From Planctomycetia bacterium (GTDB lineage Bacteria > Planctomycetota > Planctomycetia > Pirellulales > UBA1268), in assembly GCA_009919445.1 (NCBI GenBank), contig RGBY01000051.1, forward strand, positions 1-12,833: DNA of 12,833 nt, written 5' to 3'. The position numbers and the translations under genes were made by a program. Below the pieces are notes generated by a model that saw only the letters and a list, made by a program, of their open reading frames with translations, had not been told where the DNA came from and searched no databases. Of the stretch, positions 1 to 7,606 are shown piece by piece (the stretch's first letter is position 1; every line of letters begins with the position of its first letter).

Positions 1-291
1 ATGAGCGGAATCCGTCGCGACCAAAGCCCCGATCGTGCTGTCTCACCGATTGTGGGTTGGGACAAAAAGTTTGGGGTGGTCAAAATCTCGCCACTCGCCA
101 ACTGGACCAAGGCTCGAGTCTGGGAGCGGATCGTCAGTGAGGACGTTCCCTACAACCCACTCCACGACAAGGGGTACGTCAGCATCGGCTGCTGGCCCTG
201 CACAAGAGCCATCACCGCCGGAGAAGATGAACGAGCCGGTCGCTGGAGTGGTTCTGCCAAAACCGAGTGCGGGCTCCACCTACGCGATTGA
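1..291 (+). CDS. cysH: Phosphoadenylyl/adenylyl-sulfate reductase (CysH family), 3' part only
   Basis: This is the C-terminal 96 residues of a CysH-type reductase, which reduces APS or PAPS to sulfite in assimilatory sulfate reduction in the cytoplasm. The ATG at base 1 is an internal Met: family members have a GIRR(D/E)QS motif well inside the protein, so the gene starts outside the window. Visible family signatures are GIRRDQSP (residues 3-10), PLANWT (31-36), YNPLHDKGY (51-59), GCWPCTR (63-69) and the C-terminal KTECGLH (87-93), whose Cys90 is the expected catalytic cysteine. The C64-x-x-C67 pair is half of the [4Fe-4S] ligand set of cluster-bearing enzymes; the other half (a CC pair) would lie upstream. 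Cluster-bearing members often prefer APS, so the substrate is left open. The stop is TGA at 289-291. The gene converges on the kinase gene, with about 60 bp between the stops. Confidence 0.93.
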   Translation: MSGIRRDQSPDRAVSPIVGWDKKFGVVKISPLANWTKARVWERIVSEDVPYNPLHDKGYVSIGCWPCTRAITAGEDERAGRWSGSAKTECGLHLRD

Positions 292-314
292 CCACTGGCG
301 GGCATCCCCCATGG

Positions 315-329
315 CTGTGACTATCACAG
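315..329. terminator. Small hairpin between convergent genes
   Basis: A perfect 6-bp inverted repeat CTGTGA/TCACAG with a 3-base loop sits in the 62-bp gap between the cysH stop (291) and the kinase stop (354). It could help end transcription in either direction. There is no T-run on either side, so it is not a classical intrinsic terminator, and a repeat this short can arise by chance. Confidence 0.25.
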
Positions 330-353
330 TCAGGCTGCGTGATCCCTCTCCTC

Positions 354-1835
354 TCAGACCGCAGCAGCCACCAGTCGCTGCACCTGGTGAAGAAGTTCGC
401 TTGCCTTAAATGGCATCGTCACCACCTGCCGCAGCTCGTCGTCAACCGCTTCCGCTGCCAACTCAGTCTGCCGGGGGCTGGTAATGAGCACGGCTGGGAT
501 CTTTTTGAGATAGGGGTCCGCTGCCAAGGCATTGAACACGGCAACCGCGTCCTGGCCGAGCGTCTGGCTGCTCAGCAGCATGATGTCGGCTGGCTTGGGA
601 TTCGTCTCAAACCGTTTCAGGGCCCGCTGCGGGTTTTCCGTAACGAGCACTCGAAATCCCTGCTTGGTAAAGAACTGCCGAAGCGAGTCCTGTGACTTTC
701 CCGACACCTCCACCACCATGATCCGCAACTGGTGATCTTTGGCATCAGTGTCTGCGGGCTTGGCAGGTTTGGCGGGTTTGACAGCTGACGCAGGCTGCGG
801 TGCAGCCGTTGTGTCATCCGCATACCGCAGCTGAATAGGCTCAAGTGCTCGCCGCACATCACTGACCGCCTGAAAGCGATGCTTAGGCTTGATCGTGATC
901 ATCTTATTGATGATGTCGACCAGATCGCGGGGCAGGTGCGGGGCAACCTTGCCAAGCGGCTCAATCTCGGAAAACCGCTGCGGATTGGCTCGGGCCTCGC
1001 GGTCGCGGGTTTCTACCAATGCTGATCGTCCGGCAAAAATCAGATAGATCAGCGTGCCCAGAAAAAAGACGTCACTCCGAATGTCATCACCACGAACACC
1101 CCCGGCGGTTTCAAGCGCGGCATAGTCAACGGTCCGTAGTTTCCCGACTTCGTCAGCCTTTTTCCCCTTCGACTCAATAAAACTTGCCAGACCGAAGTCG
1201 ACCAGTTTGGCCTGACCGGTGGATGAAACCAGAACGTTGGAAGGCTTTAAGTCACGATGCGTAACTCCTTCTTCGTGGGCATACTCGAGTGCGGCGATAA
1301 GCTGCAGCGCCATGTCAATTCCCCGGGCAAGGTCGAGCCCGCCGCGGATCTTGATCAATTCCCGTAATGATTGACCTTCGACAAACTCCATCGTCAAGAA
1401 ACTGCTGTTGTCCTCCTGGCCGACATCATCGGTCCGAACGATGGAGGGATGCCGCAGCATGAGCCCCATCCGTCCCTCACGGAGAAACAGCTCACACTTA
1501 TCGACATCAGAGGAGAATCGCTTCCGTAGGACCTTCACTGCCAAGATGTCGCTCGTGTCGACATTAATGGCCCGATAGACACGGGCGAATGATCCAGCTC
1601 CAGCCTGATAGAGCACCTTGGCCCGACCATAGAAAAATCCGCCGCGATAGCCCTTCTGAAGACGCTCCCACTGAAAGCCGGTGAGCAATTCGCGACGAAC
1701 CAGCGCAGCCCCGAGTTTCTCAAGGGGCACGTCATGGGAGCCGAGTTCCCGGCGGACAGCCGCCATGTCGGCCGACTCGACCAGGCCAAGTTCGATCGCA
1801 GCGGCAGCGGCTTCTTCAGTAGAGAGCGTCGGCAT
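354..1835 (-). CDS. Ser/Thr protein kinase with C-terminal degenerate receiver-like domain
   Basis: A 493-residue, apparently soluble, Hanks-type kinase that should transfer phosphate from ATP to Ser/Thr of unknown partners. Residues 1-68 form a short helical lead with the LLTGFQWERL element often seen before planctomycete kinase domains. The kinase domain (about 69-335) looks catalytically complete: glycine loop GAGSFARV (79-86), AVK lysine K101, alpha-C glutamate E120, HRDLKPSN (193-200) and DFG (213-215). A KPAKPAKPA linker (353-361) leads to a CheY-like domain (about 370-490) in which the usual phosphoacceptor Asp is Ser422, the conserved Lys of the KPF motif is Met474, and the acidic pair is E376-V377; the conserved Thr is kept in LITSP (450-454). 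It is therefore probably not phosphorylated in the usual way. No transmembrane segment is obvious. The start is ATG at 1835, without a clear ribosome binding site. It diverges from the secreted-protein gene at 2070. Confidence 0.93.
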   Translation of the reverse strand: MPTLSTEEAAAAAIELGLVESADMAAVRRELGSHDVPLEKLGAALVRRELLTGFQWERLQKGYRGGFFYGRAKVLYQAGAGSFARVYRAINVDTSDILAVKVLRKRFSSDVDKCELFLREGRMGLMLRHPSIVRTDDVGQEDNSSFLTMEFVEGQSLRELIKIRGGLDLARGIDMALQLIAALEYAHEEGVTHRDLKPSNVLVSSTGQAKLVDFGLASFIESKGKKADEVGKLRTVDYAALETAGGVRGDDIRSDVFFLGTLIYLIFAGRSALVETRDREARANPQRFSEIEPLGKVAPHLPRDLVDIINKMITIKPKHRFQAVSDVRRALEPIQLRYADDTTAAPQPASAVKPAKPAKPADTDAKDHQLRIMVVEVSGKSQDSLRQFFTKQGFRVLVTENPQRALKRFETNPKPADIMLLSSQTLGQDAVAVFNALAADPYLKKIPAVLITSPRQTELAAEAVDDELRQVVTMPFKASELLHQVQRLVAAAV

Positions 1836-2069
1836 AATGCAGTATCTGGGGGAATCCTCAGCTGTTCATCGTACCGTCAGGAATGGTGAAAGACCGCATT
1901 ATCCTTGCCCACTCCCCCAAGCCACCCTCTTTTCGCGACTCAGATCAATCCTCTCCTCAGATCGGCTGCGGAGCCCTCTGGAGAAAAGCATTCTCTCCTT
2001 GGTACAAGCCTCAGCCGAATGGCGCCGATCAGGCTGCCTGCTGTTTTCACCATTTCCTGAGGAGACCAG
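1836..2069. promoter_or_regulatory. Divergent intergenic region
   Basis: These 234 bp separate the kinase gene (- strand) and the secreted-protein gene (+ strand), so both promoters should lie here. I see only weak signals. On the - strand a GATAAT box lies at about 1899-1904 but has no good -35 box at the right distance. An 8-bp direct repeat CTCAGATC occurs at 1939-1946 and 1956-1963, 17 bp apart, which could be an operator or chance. No gene is supported inside the region. Confidence 0.4.
2059..2064 (+). promoter_or_regulatory. Shine-Dalgarno site GAGGAG
   Basis: GAGGAG ends 5 bases before the GTG at 2070. This is one of the few good ribosome binding sites in the window. It supports the GTG start even though that start gives an unusually long positive n-region before the signal-peptide hydrophobic core. 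Confidence 0.65.
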
Positions 2070-5000
2070 GTGGTCAGATCCACCACGATAACCGGTGTAG
2101 CCGTCCAGCTGCGGCAGAACCGCTGCCGGGCAGCATGCTGCCTCCTCAGGCCAGCTGGTCCTTCCCGCTGGTGGTTCCGCTGGGTTCTCGTGGCGCTCAG
2201 CCTGATGCTTGCCGGCAGTCAGCGACAGGCAAGAGCCGAGCCATTTACTGAAGCCTTTGAGGGCCCAGCCCTCAAAGCCACCGTCAGCCCAGCGGCAGGC
2301 TTGCGGTTACTCAGCCAGGAGATCACCTCCACGGCCGTGCATGCCGGACAGGGGTGTGAACAACTCGTCCTTGAGACATCGACATCGACCCTGGCTCGCC
2401 TCCAGTTGCCACTGCCGACCGCTGCTGTCATTGATGAATTTGCGGCAACACTCTGGATCCGCTGCGATCAGCCGGGAGTTCGGCTGGCAGCCCGGATTCT
2501 GTTACCCAATCCTGCGGCAACCGCTGGCCAGCCCATTGAAGTCTTTGTGGCCGGCGCCCCGCTTCAGGGAACCGGCCGCTGGCAGCCTCTGCAGGTCAAC
2601 CATTTGCCAAACCAGTTGCAGACCAGACTGCCGGCTCTGCGGGCAGAGCATGGCCCAGCAATTTCACTCACCGGGGCCATCATCGCGGGGCTGACAGTTG
2701 AACTACCGCTAGGAGTTGGCCGCTGCACGGTGGCCCTCGATGACCTTTCCGTTGTTGGACACATCAGCCCACAGGCCGCGCTTTCTCAGCCACTGGCACA
2801 AAGCCCCGCAGCTGGGGCAGCCACACTAGCAAGCCCACCCGCGGCTGCTGCAGGACTTGTTCGCGGTGTGCTCGAGGTGGCCGGCAAGCCCTTCTTCCCT
2901 CGGGCGATCGATCACAACGGAGAACCTCTCATCGCCTTGGCCCGGCTTGGCTTCAACTGTGTTCGGCTGCAGGAGCCAGCCTCGGCTGACCTGCTGGCCG
3001 AAGCCGCACGAGCAAATATCTGGATCATCTGCCCCCCGCCATCCCTCCCAGAGGTCGACCTTCGGGAACCAGAAAAACTTCCCGCATTTTCCACCAAATG
3101 GGACCGTGTCCTGCTTTGGGACATGGGCAGTGGTCTGGCAACCGACGATGTCGCAGGCCTGGCCGAGCAGGTCCGCAGGCTGCGGATTTGTGACCGCCGG
3201 CAGGGAAGGCCAGTCATCGCTTCGGCTGATTCCGGCCTGCGGGAACTCTCCCGGCATCTCGATATGCTGGTCGCCCGACGGGCGATTTTGGGGACGAGCC
3301 TGGAACTGACCAACTATCTAACTTGGTTACAGCAACAGCCGCGACTGGCCCGACCAGGCACTCCCCTGCTGACAACGCTGGCGACCGAAATCGCTCCCCG
3401 AACCGCGGCCCAGGCCGCCCTGCTGTCGGGAACCGGTCATCATGGTCTGCCGGTCGACGACGAAAGCCTGCTCGGGGCAGCCTTCACCACGTTAGCTGCC
3501 GGTAGTCGGGGCATCCTGTTCACATCGTCACGCCGTCTTGACGCTGACGATTCTGAAACGATCGCTCGGGCCGCCGCCGTGCAGATGGTCAACCTCGAAC
3601 TGGAAACCATCGCTGCCTGGGGAGCCAGTGGCCGCTTCACAGCCGATGCAGAAACCAGTGATCCTGAAGTCCGCGCAATGGTGATTGAGGCCTCACGGTC
3701 ACGTGTGGTGCTGGTCTGGCGGGCCGTGCAGGGCGGGCAGATCATGGCCCGCCACTATCACGGTGACATTCCTCGACAAGAGCAGCCGCTCACCCTCTTG
3801 GTGCCGGGCGTGCCCGAACCCCACCGTCCCTGGGCACTCACCCACAGTACCCTGCGGCCCCTGGAGCACCGCCGGGTGACCGGAGGGGTTTCCATGACCC
3901 TCGATAACTTCCACGCCGCCGCCGTGGTATTGATCAGCGGTGATCATGCGGCCACTGCCCACGTTCAAGAAATCGTCCGTCGCAATGCCCCAACCGCCGC
4001 CTTGCTGGCCCGCTCTCAAGCGGCCAGCACCATTGCCCGCACCAGCCGGCTGGCCGCAGAACTTCCCCAGCAGGCCCTCGGCCAACTCCCCGTGACAGAG
4101 ATGCTTAGCCAGGCTCAGCAAGAGGCCAGCCGAGCTGAGGCGGTACTTGCGTCTGACCCGTCCACCGCCGTCAGGATGCTGGAACGCTCACGGGCGATTG
4201 CCGGCCAACTGGAACGACTTTTCTGGGAACGAGGAGTGACTGCGACCGGCTCAATGGTCGCCAGCCCACTGACTACCTCCACGGCGACTCTCCCCGATCA
4301 CTGGCGATTTCTTGATGCCCTGGCGGCGGCTTCGCCCGGCGAAAACCTGATGCCAGCCGGCGACATGGAAGCAATCGACCAACTCGCCAGGACTGGCTGG
4401 CGACACTTCGTTCAGTCCACAGCAGACATTTCCACCGCAGTCGAACTTTCCAGCCTGCAGCCGGCAGGCGGCCAGACAAGCCTTCGACTGATGACTGCCC
4501 CGGTCGATTCAGACCAGCCACCTCTGGTCTTGGAGACCCCACCCCTGTGGATCACCACCCCTCCCATCCAGGCCGCCGCCGGCACCCTGCTAGAAATTTC
4601 GGCGCAGGTATGGGTGCCTGAATCGATCCAAGGCTCTGTCGATGGCCTCCTGGTTTTTGATTCCTACGGAGGTCCGGCATTGGCCGAACGCGTCAATCGC
4701 ACAGGGAATTGGCGACGGCTTGTGCTCTACCGCATGGTGCCGCCTGCCGTCGAACCGGCAGCCGAGCCACCACCGCTTACTGTGACCTTTGCCCTGACTG
4801 GCATTGGCGAAGCCCGCATCGACGAGGTCGCGGTTCGACCTCTCAGTCGCACCGCTGGCCTCGCAACTGTGACGCCAGCGGCGACAGTTGGTGGTTTTCC
4901 ACGCCCAACTGACCTGCTTGGCCAGATGGGCCCGGCACTCCCGCGTCAGCCGGCGGCCGCACCCGCCAGCAGCATGCCCCCACCGGCTGAGCCAGACTCT

Positions 5001-5144
5001 TCCTGGCCGGGAATGAACCTGCGTTGGCCCAACTTGCTGCCCTTCACCCAGCCAAATACCAGCCCACCCCCCGGCCCTTCTGGCAGCACGGTTGACCCCT
5101 TCAAGCGGGCCCGCGGAACGGCTGCCGCAGCAGCCCAGCCGTAG
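2070..5144 (+). CDS. Large secreted protein with glycosidase-like barrel and flanking beta-sandwich regions
   Basis: A 1024-residue protein starting at GTG 2070. Residues 1-33 are a long basic lead (with WWFRW at 34-38), 39-49 the hydrophobic core, and ARA|EP near 54-58 a likely signal-peptidase site, so export is expected. Inferred layout: beta-rich sandwich (about 57-230, ending in DDLSVVG); Ala/Pro linker (231-262); a barrel-like region (about 265-520) with KPFFPRAI, LARLGFNCVRL and IWIICPPP, then AFTTLAAGSRGILF, which recall GH5/GH42-style TIM barrels; a beta-rich piece (521-625); a helical piece (630-725); a second sandwich (about 752-925, opening ENLMPAGDME and closing ARIDEVAV); and a Pro-rich tail (950-1024). 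I cannot point to a convincing pair of catalytic acids, so enzyme activity is unproven. It may bind or process polysaccharide at the cell surface. A hairpin follows the stop. Confidence is high that the gene is real and low on its function. Confidence 0.82.
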   Translation: MVRSTTITGVAVQLRQNRCRAACCLLRPAGPSRWWFRWVLVALSLMLAGSQRQARAEPFTEAFEGPALKATVSPAAGLRLLSQEITSTAVHAGQGCEQLVLETSTSTLARLQLPLPTAAVIDEFAATLWIRCDQPGVRLAARILLPNPAATAGQPIEVFVAGAPLQGTGRWQPLQVNHLPNQLQTRLPALRAEHGPAISLTGAIIAGLTVELPLGVGRCTVALDDLSVVGHISPQAALSQPLAQSPAAGAATLASPPAAAAGLVRGVLEVAGKPFFPRAIDHNGEPLIALARLGFNCVRLQEPASADLLAEAARANIWIICPPPSLPEVDLREPEKLPAFSTKWDRVLLWDMGSGLATDDVAGLAEQVRRLRICDRRQGRPVIASADSGLRELSRHLDMLVARRAILGTSLELTNYLTWLQQQPRLARPGTPLLTTLATEIAPRTAAQAALLSGTGHHGLPVDDESLLGAAFTTLAAGSRGILFTSSRRLDADDSETIARAAAVQMVNLELETIAAWGASGRFTADAETSDPEVRAMVIEASRSRVVLVWRAVQGGQIMARHYHGDIPRQEQPLTLLVPGVPEPHRPWALTHSTLRPLEHRRVTGGVSMTLDNFHAAAVVLISGDHAATAHVQEIVRRNAPTAALLARSQAASTIARTSRLAAELPQQALGQLPVTEMLSQAQQEASRAEAVLASDPSTAVRMLERSRAIAGQLERLFWERGVTATGSMVASPLTTSTATLPDHWRFLDALAAASPGENLMPAGDMEAIDQLARTGWRHFVQSTADISTAVELSSLQPAGGQTSLRLMTAPVDSDQPPLVLETPPLWITTPPIQAAAGTLLEISAQVWVPESIQGSVDGLLVFDSYGGPALAERVNRTGNWRRLVLYRMVPPAVEPAAEPPPLTVTFALTGIGEARIDEVAVRPLSRTAGLATVTPAATVGGFPRPTDLLGQMGPALPRQPAAAPASSMPPPAEPDSSWPGMNLRWPNLLPFTQPNTSPPPGPSGSTVDPFKRARGTAAAAAQP

Positions 5145-5150
5145 ACTCAC

Positions 5151-5166
5151 GGGCTCTCGGGAGCCC
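5151..5166 (+). terminator. Hairpin after the secreted-protein gene
   Basis: Perfect 6-bp stem GGGCTC/GAGCCC with a TCGG tetraloop, beginning 7 bases after the TAG stop at 5142-5144. Position and GC-rich stem fit a terminator or an mRNA 3'-end stabiliser. No T-run follows, so intrinsic termination is not certain. Confidence 0.45.
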
Positions 5167-5193
5167 CGGCAACCGGTATCATTGGCTCTGACA

Positions 5194-5225
5194 TAAGTTC
5201 GCTCTGGCTTAAGTTCGCTCTGGCT
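5194..5225. repeat. Perfect 16-bp tandem duplication
   Basis: TAAGTTCGCTCTGGCT occurs twice, head to tail with no spacer (5194-5209 and 5210-5225), in the gap between the secreted-protein and ATPase genes. The two copies are identical, which suggests a recent slippage event or selection. Confidence 0.9.
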
Positions 5226-5274
5226 GATGCCTCTTGGATTCCAATGGGCCCTCAAATAGGCCTCAGCCAAACAA

Positions 5275-5292
5275 ATCTTTCTGATCTTTCTG
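5275..5292. repeat. Perfect 9-bp tandem duplication
   Basis: ATCTTTCTG occurs twice in a row (5275-5283, 5284-5292), ending 13 bases before the GTG start of the ATPase gene. The second unit and the TGA at 5282-5284 close the upstream reading frame, so the GTG at 5306 is the first usable start in that frame. Confidence 0.85.
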
Positions 5293-5305
5293 GGTTGCTT
5301 CTGGC

Positions 5306-7588
5306 GTGCAGACTTTCGACTCCTCACCCACCTCGCCGCAGACCTCGGGTTCATGCTCCTCGTGCTGTCACGACTCAGGAGTTGTGGGCTCAGGAGTTGT
5401 GAGAACAGGGGATATAAAAACAGGGGATTCGGCAGGGGCCAGCGTTGTTGCCCGCCCAGCGACGGGCTATTTCTGCCCGATGTGTCCCGGGGTTACCTCT
5501 GAAGTTCCAGCCGCATGCCCCATGTGTGGCATGGCACTTGAACGAGCAGTCGCGACTGGCGAGGAAACGACTGACCCAGAACTCCGTGAAATGACCCTGC
5601 GGCTCATCTGCGGCGTCATTTTTGTCGTGCCGCTCATGCTTCTGGCGATGGGACCAATGATTGGCCTGCCGGTTGCTGACCAGATTCCAACGAGGGCCAG
5701 TCAATGGCTCCAGCTGGTTCTCGCGGTGACGATCGTACTCGGCTGCGGCTGGCCGCTTCTCACCCGCGGGCTAGCCAGCCTCCGCACTGGCCGACTCAAC
5801 ATGTTCACACTGATTGCCGGTGGCGTCTTTGCCGCCTGCGGCTTCAGCTGCATGGCCGTCATCGCACCTGAGTGGTTTCCAGATTCATTCCGGGACGCTG
5901 CAACCGGGATGCCTGACCTGTTCTTTGATGCTGCGGGCATGATCGTGGTGCTGGTGTTGCTTGGGCAGGTACTCGAACTGCGGGCCCGCAGGCTAACTGG
6001 CACCGCCATTCGTGACCTGCTAGCGCTCACGCCAGACACTGCCCACCTGCTCACGCTAGATGGCGAACAGGATGTGCCCCTCGAAGCAGTGCAGCCGGGA
6101 AACCGGCTCCGAGTCCGTCCGGGTGAAAAAATCCCGGTTGACGGTCGCGTTGTGGAAGGGAAAAGCCATGTTGATGAATCACTTGTTACCGGTGAGCCTG
6201 TACCGGTTGTGAAACAGTGCCAGGACCGCCTGATTGGCGGCACGGTCAACGGTACCGGCAGTCTGGTAATGCTAGCCGAACAGGTGGGGCAAGAGACCGT
6301 GCTTGCCCGCATAGTTGCCCTGGTCTCTCAAGCCCAGCGAAGCCGACCGCCCATCCAGCGGCTCGCCGATCGGGTCGCCGCTATCTTTGTCCCGATTGTG
6401 CTTGGAATCGCCGCCATCACCTTCATCTCCTGGTTGCTCCTTGGGCCCGAGCCGGCACTCTCAACAGCCGTCATCAGGGCAGTGGCCGTGCTGGTTGTCG
6501 CCTGTCCCTGTGCCGTTGGCCTGGCAACCCCGATGTCAATCGTCGTTGGGGTTGGGCGGGCCGCCCGGTTGGGGATTCTCTTCCGCGATGCCACGGCCTT
6601 GGAAACACTCGCCGGAATCGACCGGCTGTTGATTGATAAAACTGGCACGCTCACCCAGGGCCGACCAGCCGTGACCGATCTCATCCCCTTCCTTGCAACC
6701 GATCCTGACGATCTTCTGGCCACAGCCGCAGCGGTCGAAGCTGCAAGTGAGCATCCTCTTGCCACCGCAATCGTCGCAGCAGCCCGGGAGCGACAGCTTG
6801 TCGTACCCGCGGTAACAGCCTTTACCGCCACCGTTGGCGGTGGGGTCAGTGGGATGGTTAAAGAAACAGTGGTCGCTGTCGGCAGCCTCGACTTTCTTGC
6901 TCAAAAGGGGACGCCACAAACCATGTGTGATGCCGCCGCTGAACATGCAAGACCGCTGCGGCAGCAGGGCAAAACCGTGTTCTTCGTCGCCTGCGACGCT
7001 CGGCTCATCGGCCTGCTTGCCGTCACTGACCCAATCAAACTGGAAGCCGCCAGCACCCTCGCCCGCCTCCAACAGGCGGGGGTGACACCCTGCATGCTAA
7101 CCGGTGACCATGCCGACTCCGCCACCGTCGTAGCGAAACAACTGGGCATCGACTGCGTGGCAGCCAGCCTCACCCCACAGGCCAAGCATGATCGTGTGCT
7201 TGCCCTCCAGGCGGCTGGCCACCGGGTCGCCGTGGCGGGTGATGGAGTCAATGATGCTCCAGCCCTCGCCGCAGCCGATGTCGGCATGGCGATGGGGACC
7301 GGCAGCGATGTGGCGATCGAAACTGCTGCAGTCACCCTTGCTGGCGGTGACGTCGCCGGAATTGAACGGGCCCAGCGGTTAAGCCGCAGCGTGCTCCGCA
7401 ACATCCGCCAGAATCTCACCTTGGCCTTTGCCTACAATTGCCTCGGCATCCCTCTGGCCGCCGGCCTCTTCGTCCCCATGCTGGGCGAGCGTTGGCAGCT
7501 TGACCCAATGGTCGCGGCTGCCGCCATGAGCCTCAGCAGCCTGGCCGTGATCGCGAACGCCCTCCGCCTGCGTCATGCCGCTGCCTGA
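5306..7588 (+). CDS. copA: Cu(I)-type P1B ATPase (heavy-metal translocating, CopA-like)
   Basis: A 760-residue inner-membrane pump that should export Cu(I), or Ag(I), using ATP. It lacks the usual N-terminal HMA (GMxCxxC) domain. Instead it has a Cys-rich head (CSSCCH, 17-22) and a heavy-metal-binding motif with C57, C60, C71 and C74 (FCPMCPGV...CPMCGMALE). Eight hydrophobic segments lie near 98-120, 133-153, 165-188, 206-226, 355-380, 388-413, 702-724 and 736-752. P-type hallmarks are TGEP (295-298), the CPC metal site C400-P401-C402, phosphorylated D444 in DKTGT, SEHPLA (481-486, nucleotide-binding HP) and GDGVND (645-650). Y710-N711 and MSLSS (741-745) match copper-specific positions. The start is GTG 5306, the first start after an in-frame TGA at 5282, with no clear ribosome binding site; residues 24-43 are built from two 15-bp duplications. 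No copper regulator or chaperone gene is adjacent in the window. Cu(I) is the best call from the motifs. Confidence 0.93.
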   Translation: MQTFDSSPTSPQTSGSCSSCCHDSGVVGSGVVRTGDIKTGDSAGASVVARPATGYFCPMCPGVTSEVPAACPMCGMALERAVATGEETTDPELREMTLRLICGVIFVVPLMLLAMGPMIGLPVADQIPTRASQWLQLVLAVTIVLGCGWPLLTRGLASLRTGRLNMFTLIAGGVFAACGFSCMAVIAPEWFPDSFRDAATGMPDLFFDAAGMIVVLVLLGQVLELRARRLTGTAIRDLLALTPDTAHLLTLDGEQDVPLEAVQPGNRLRVRPGEKIPVDGRVVEGKSHVDESLVTGEPVPVVKQCQDRLIGGTVNGTGSLVMLAEQVGQETVLARIVALVSQAQRSRPPIQRLADRVAAIFVPIVLGIAAITFISWLLLGPEPALSTAVIRAVAVLVVACPCAVGLATPMSIVVGVGRAARLGILFRDATALETLAGIDRLLIDKTGTLTQGRPAVTDLIPFLATDPDDLLATAAAVEAASEHPLATAIVAAARERQLVVPAVTAFTATVGGGVSGMVKETVVAVGSLDFLAQKGTPQTMCDAAAEHARPLRQQGKTVFFVACDARLIGLLAVTDPIKLEAASTLARLQQAGVTPCMLTGDHADSATVVAKQLGIDCVAASLTPQAKHDRVLALQAAGHRVAVAGDGVNDAPALAAADVGMAMGTGSDVAIETAAVTLAGGDVAGIERAQRLSRSVLRNIRQNLTLAFAYNCLGIPLAAGLFVPMLGERWQLDPMVAAAAMSLSSLAVIANALRLRHAAA
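5374..5433. repeat. Two adjacent 15-bp tandem duplications inside copA
   Basis: Four 15-bp units in a row form two pairs: 5374-5388 and 5389-5403 share CTCAGGAGTTGTG (13 of 15 bases the same), and 5404-5418 and 5419-5433 share AACAGGGGAT. The unit length keeps the reading frame and yields SGVVG-SGVVR-TGDIK-TGDSA at residues 24-43, in a variable part ahead of the metal-binding motif. Confidence 0.85.
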
Positions 7589-7606
7589 CCTCCGGCACGC
7601 CCTCAT

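Noticed and set aside
1899..1904. GATAAT on the - strand as a kinase-gene promoter
   Set aside because: No -35 box near 17 bp upstream; the best match there is GGTGGC. A lone -10-like hexamer is weak evidence.
1883..2251. 122-residue open frame on the + strand in the divergent spacer
   Set aside because: It overlaps the start of the secreted-protein gene in another frame, has no ribosome binding site that I can see, and its sequence has no recognisable features.
5226..5274. GGGCCC and AGGCCT palindromes ahead of copA as a copper-regulator operator
   Set aside because: They do not match the CueR or CopY operator patterns that I know, and short GC palindromes are common in this DNA.
4590..5354. 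254-residue open frame on the - strand
   Set aside because: It lies opposite the 3' end of the secreted-protein gene and runs across its terminator hairpin and the tandem repeats. The product is Arg/Trp/Gly-rich with no domain logic, typical of antisense frames in GC-rich DNA.
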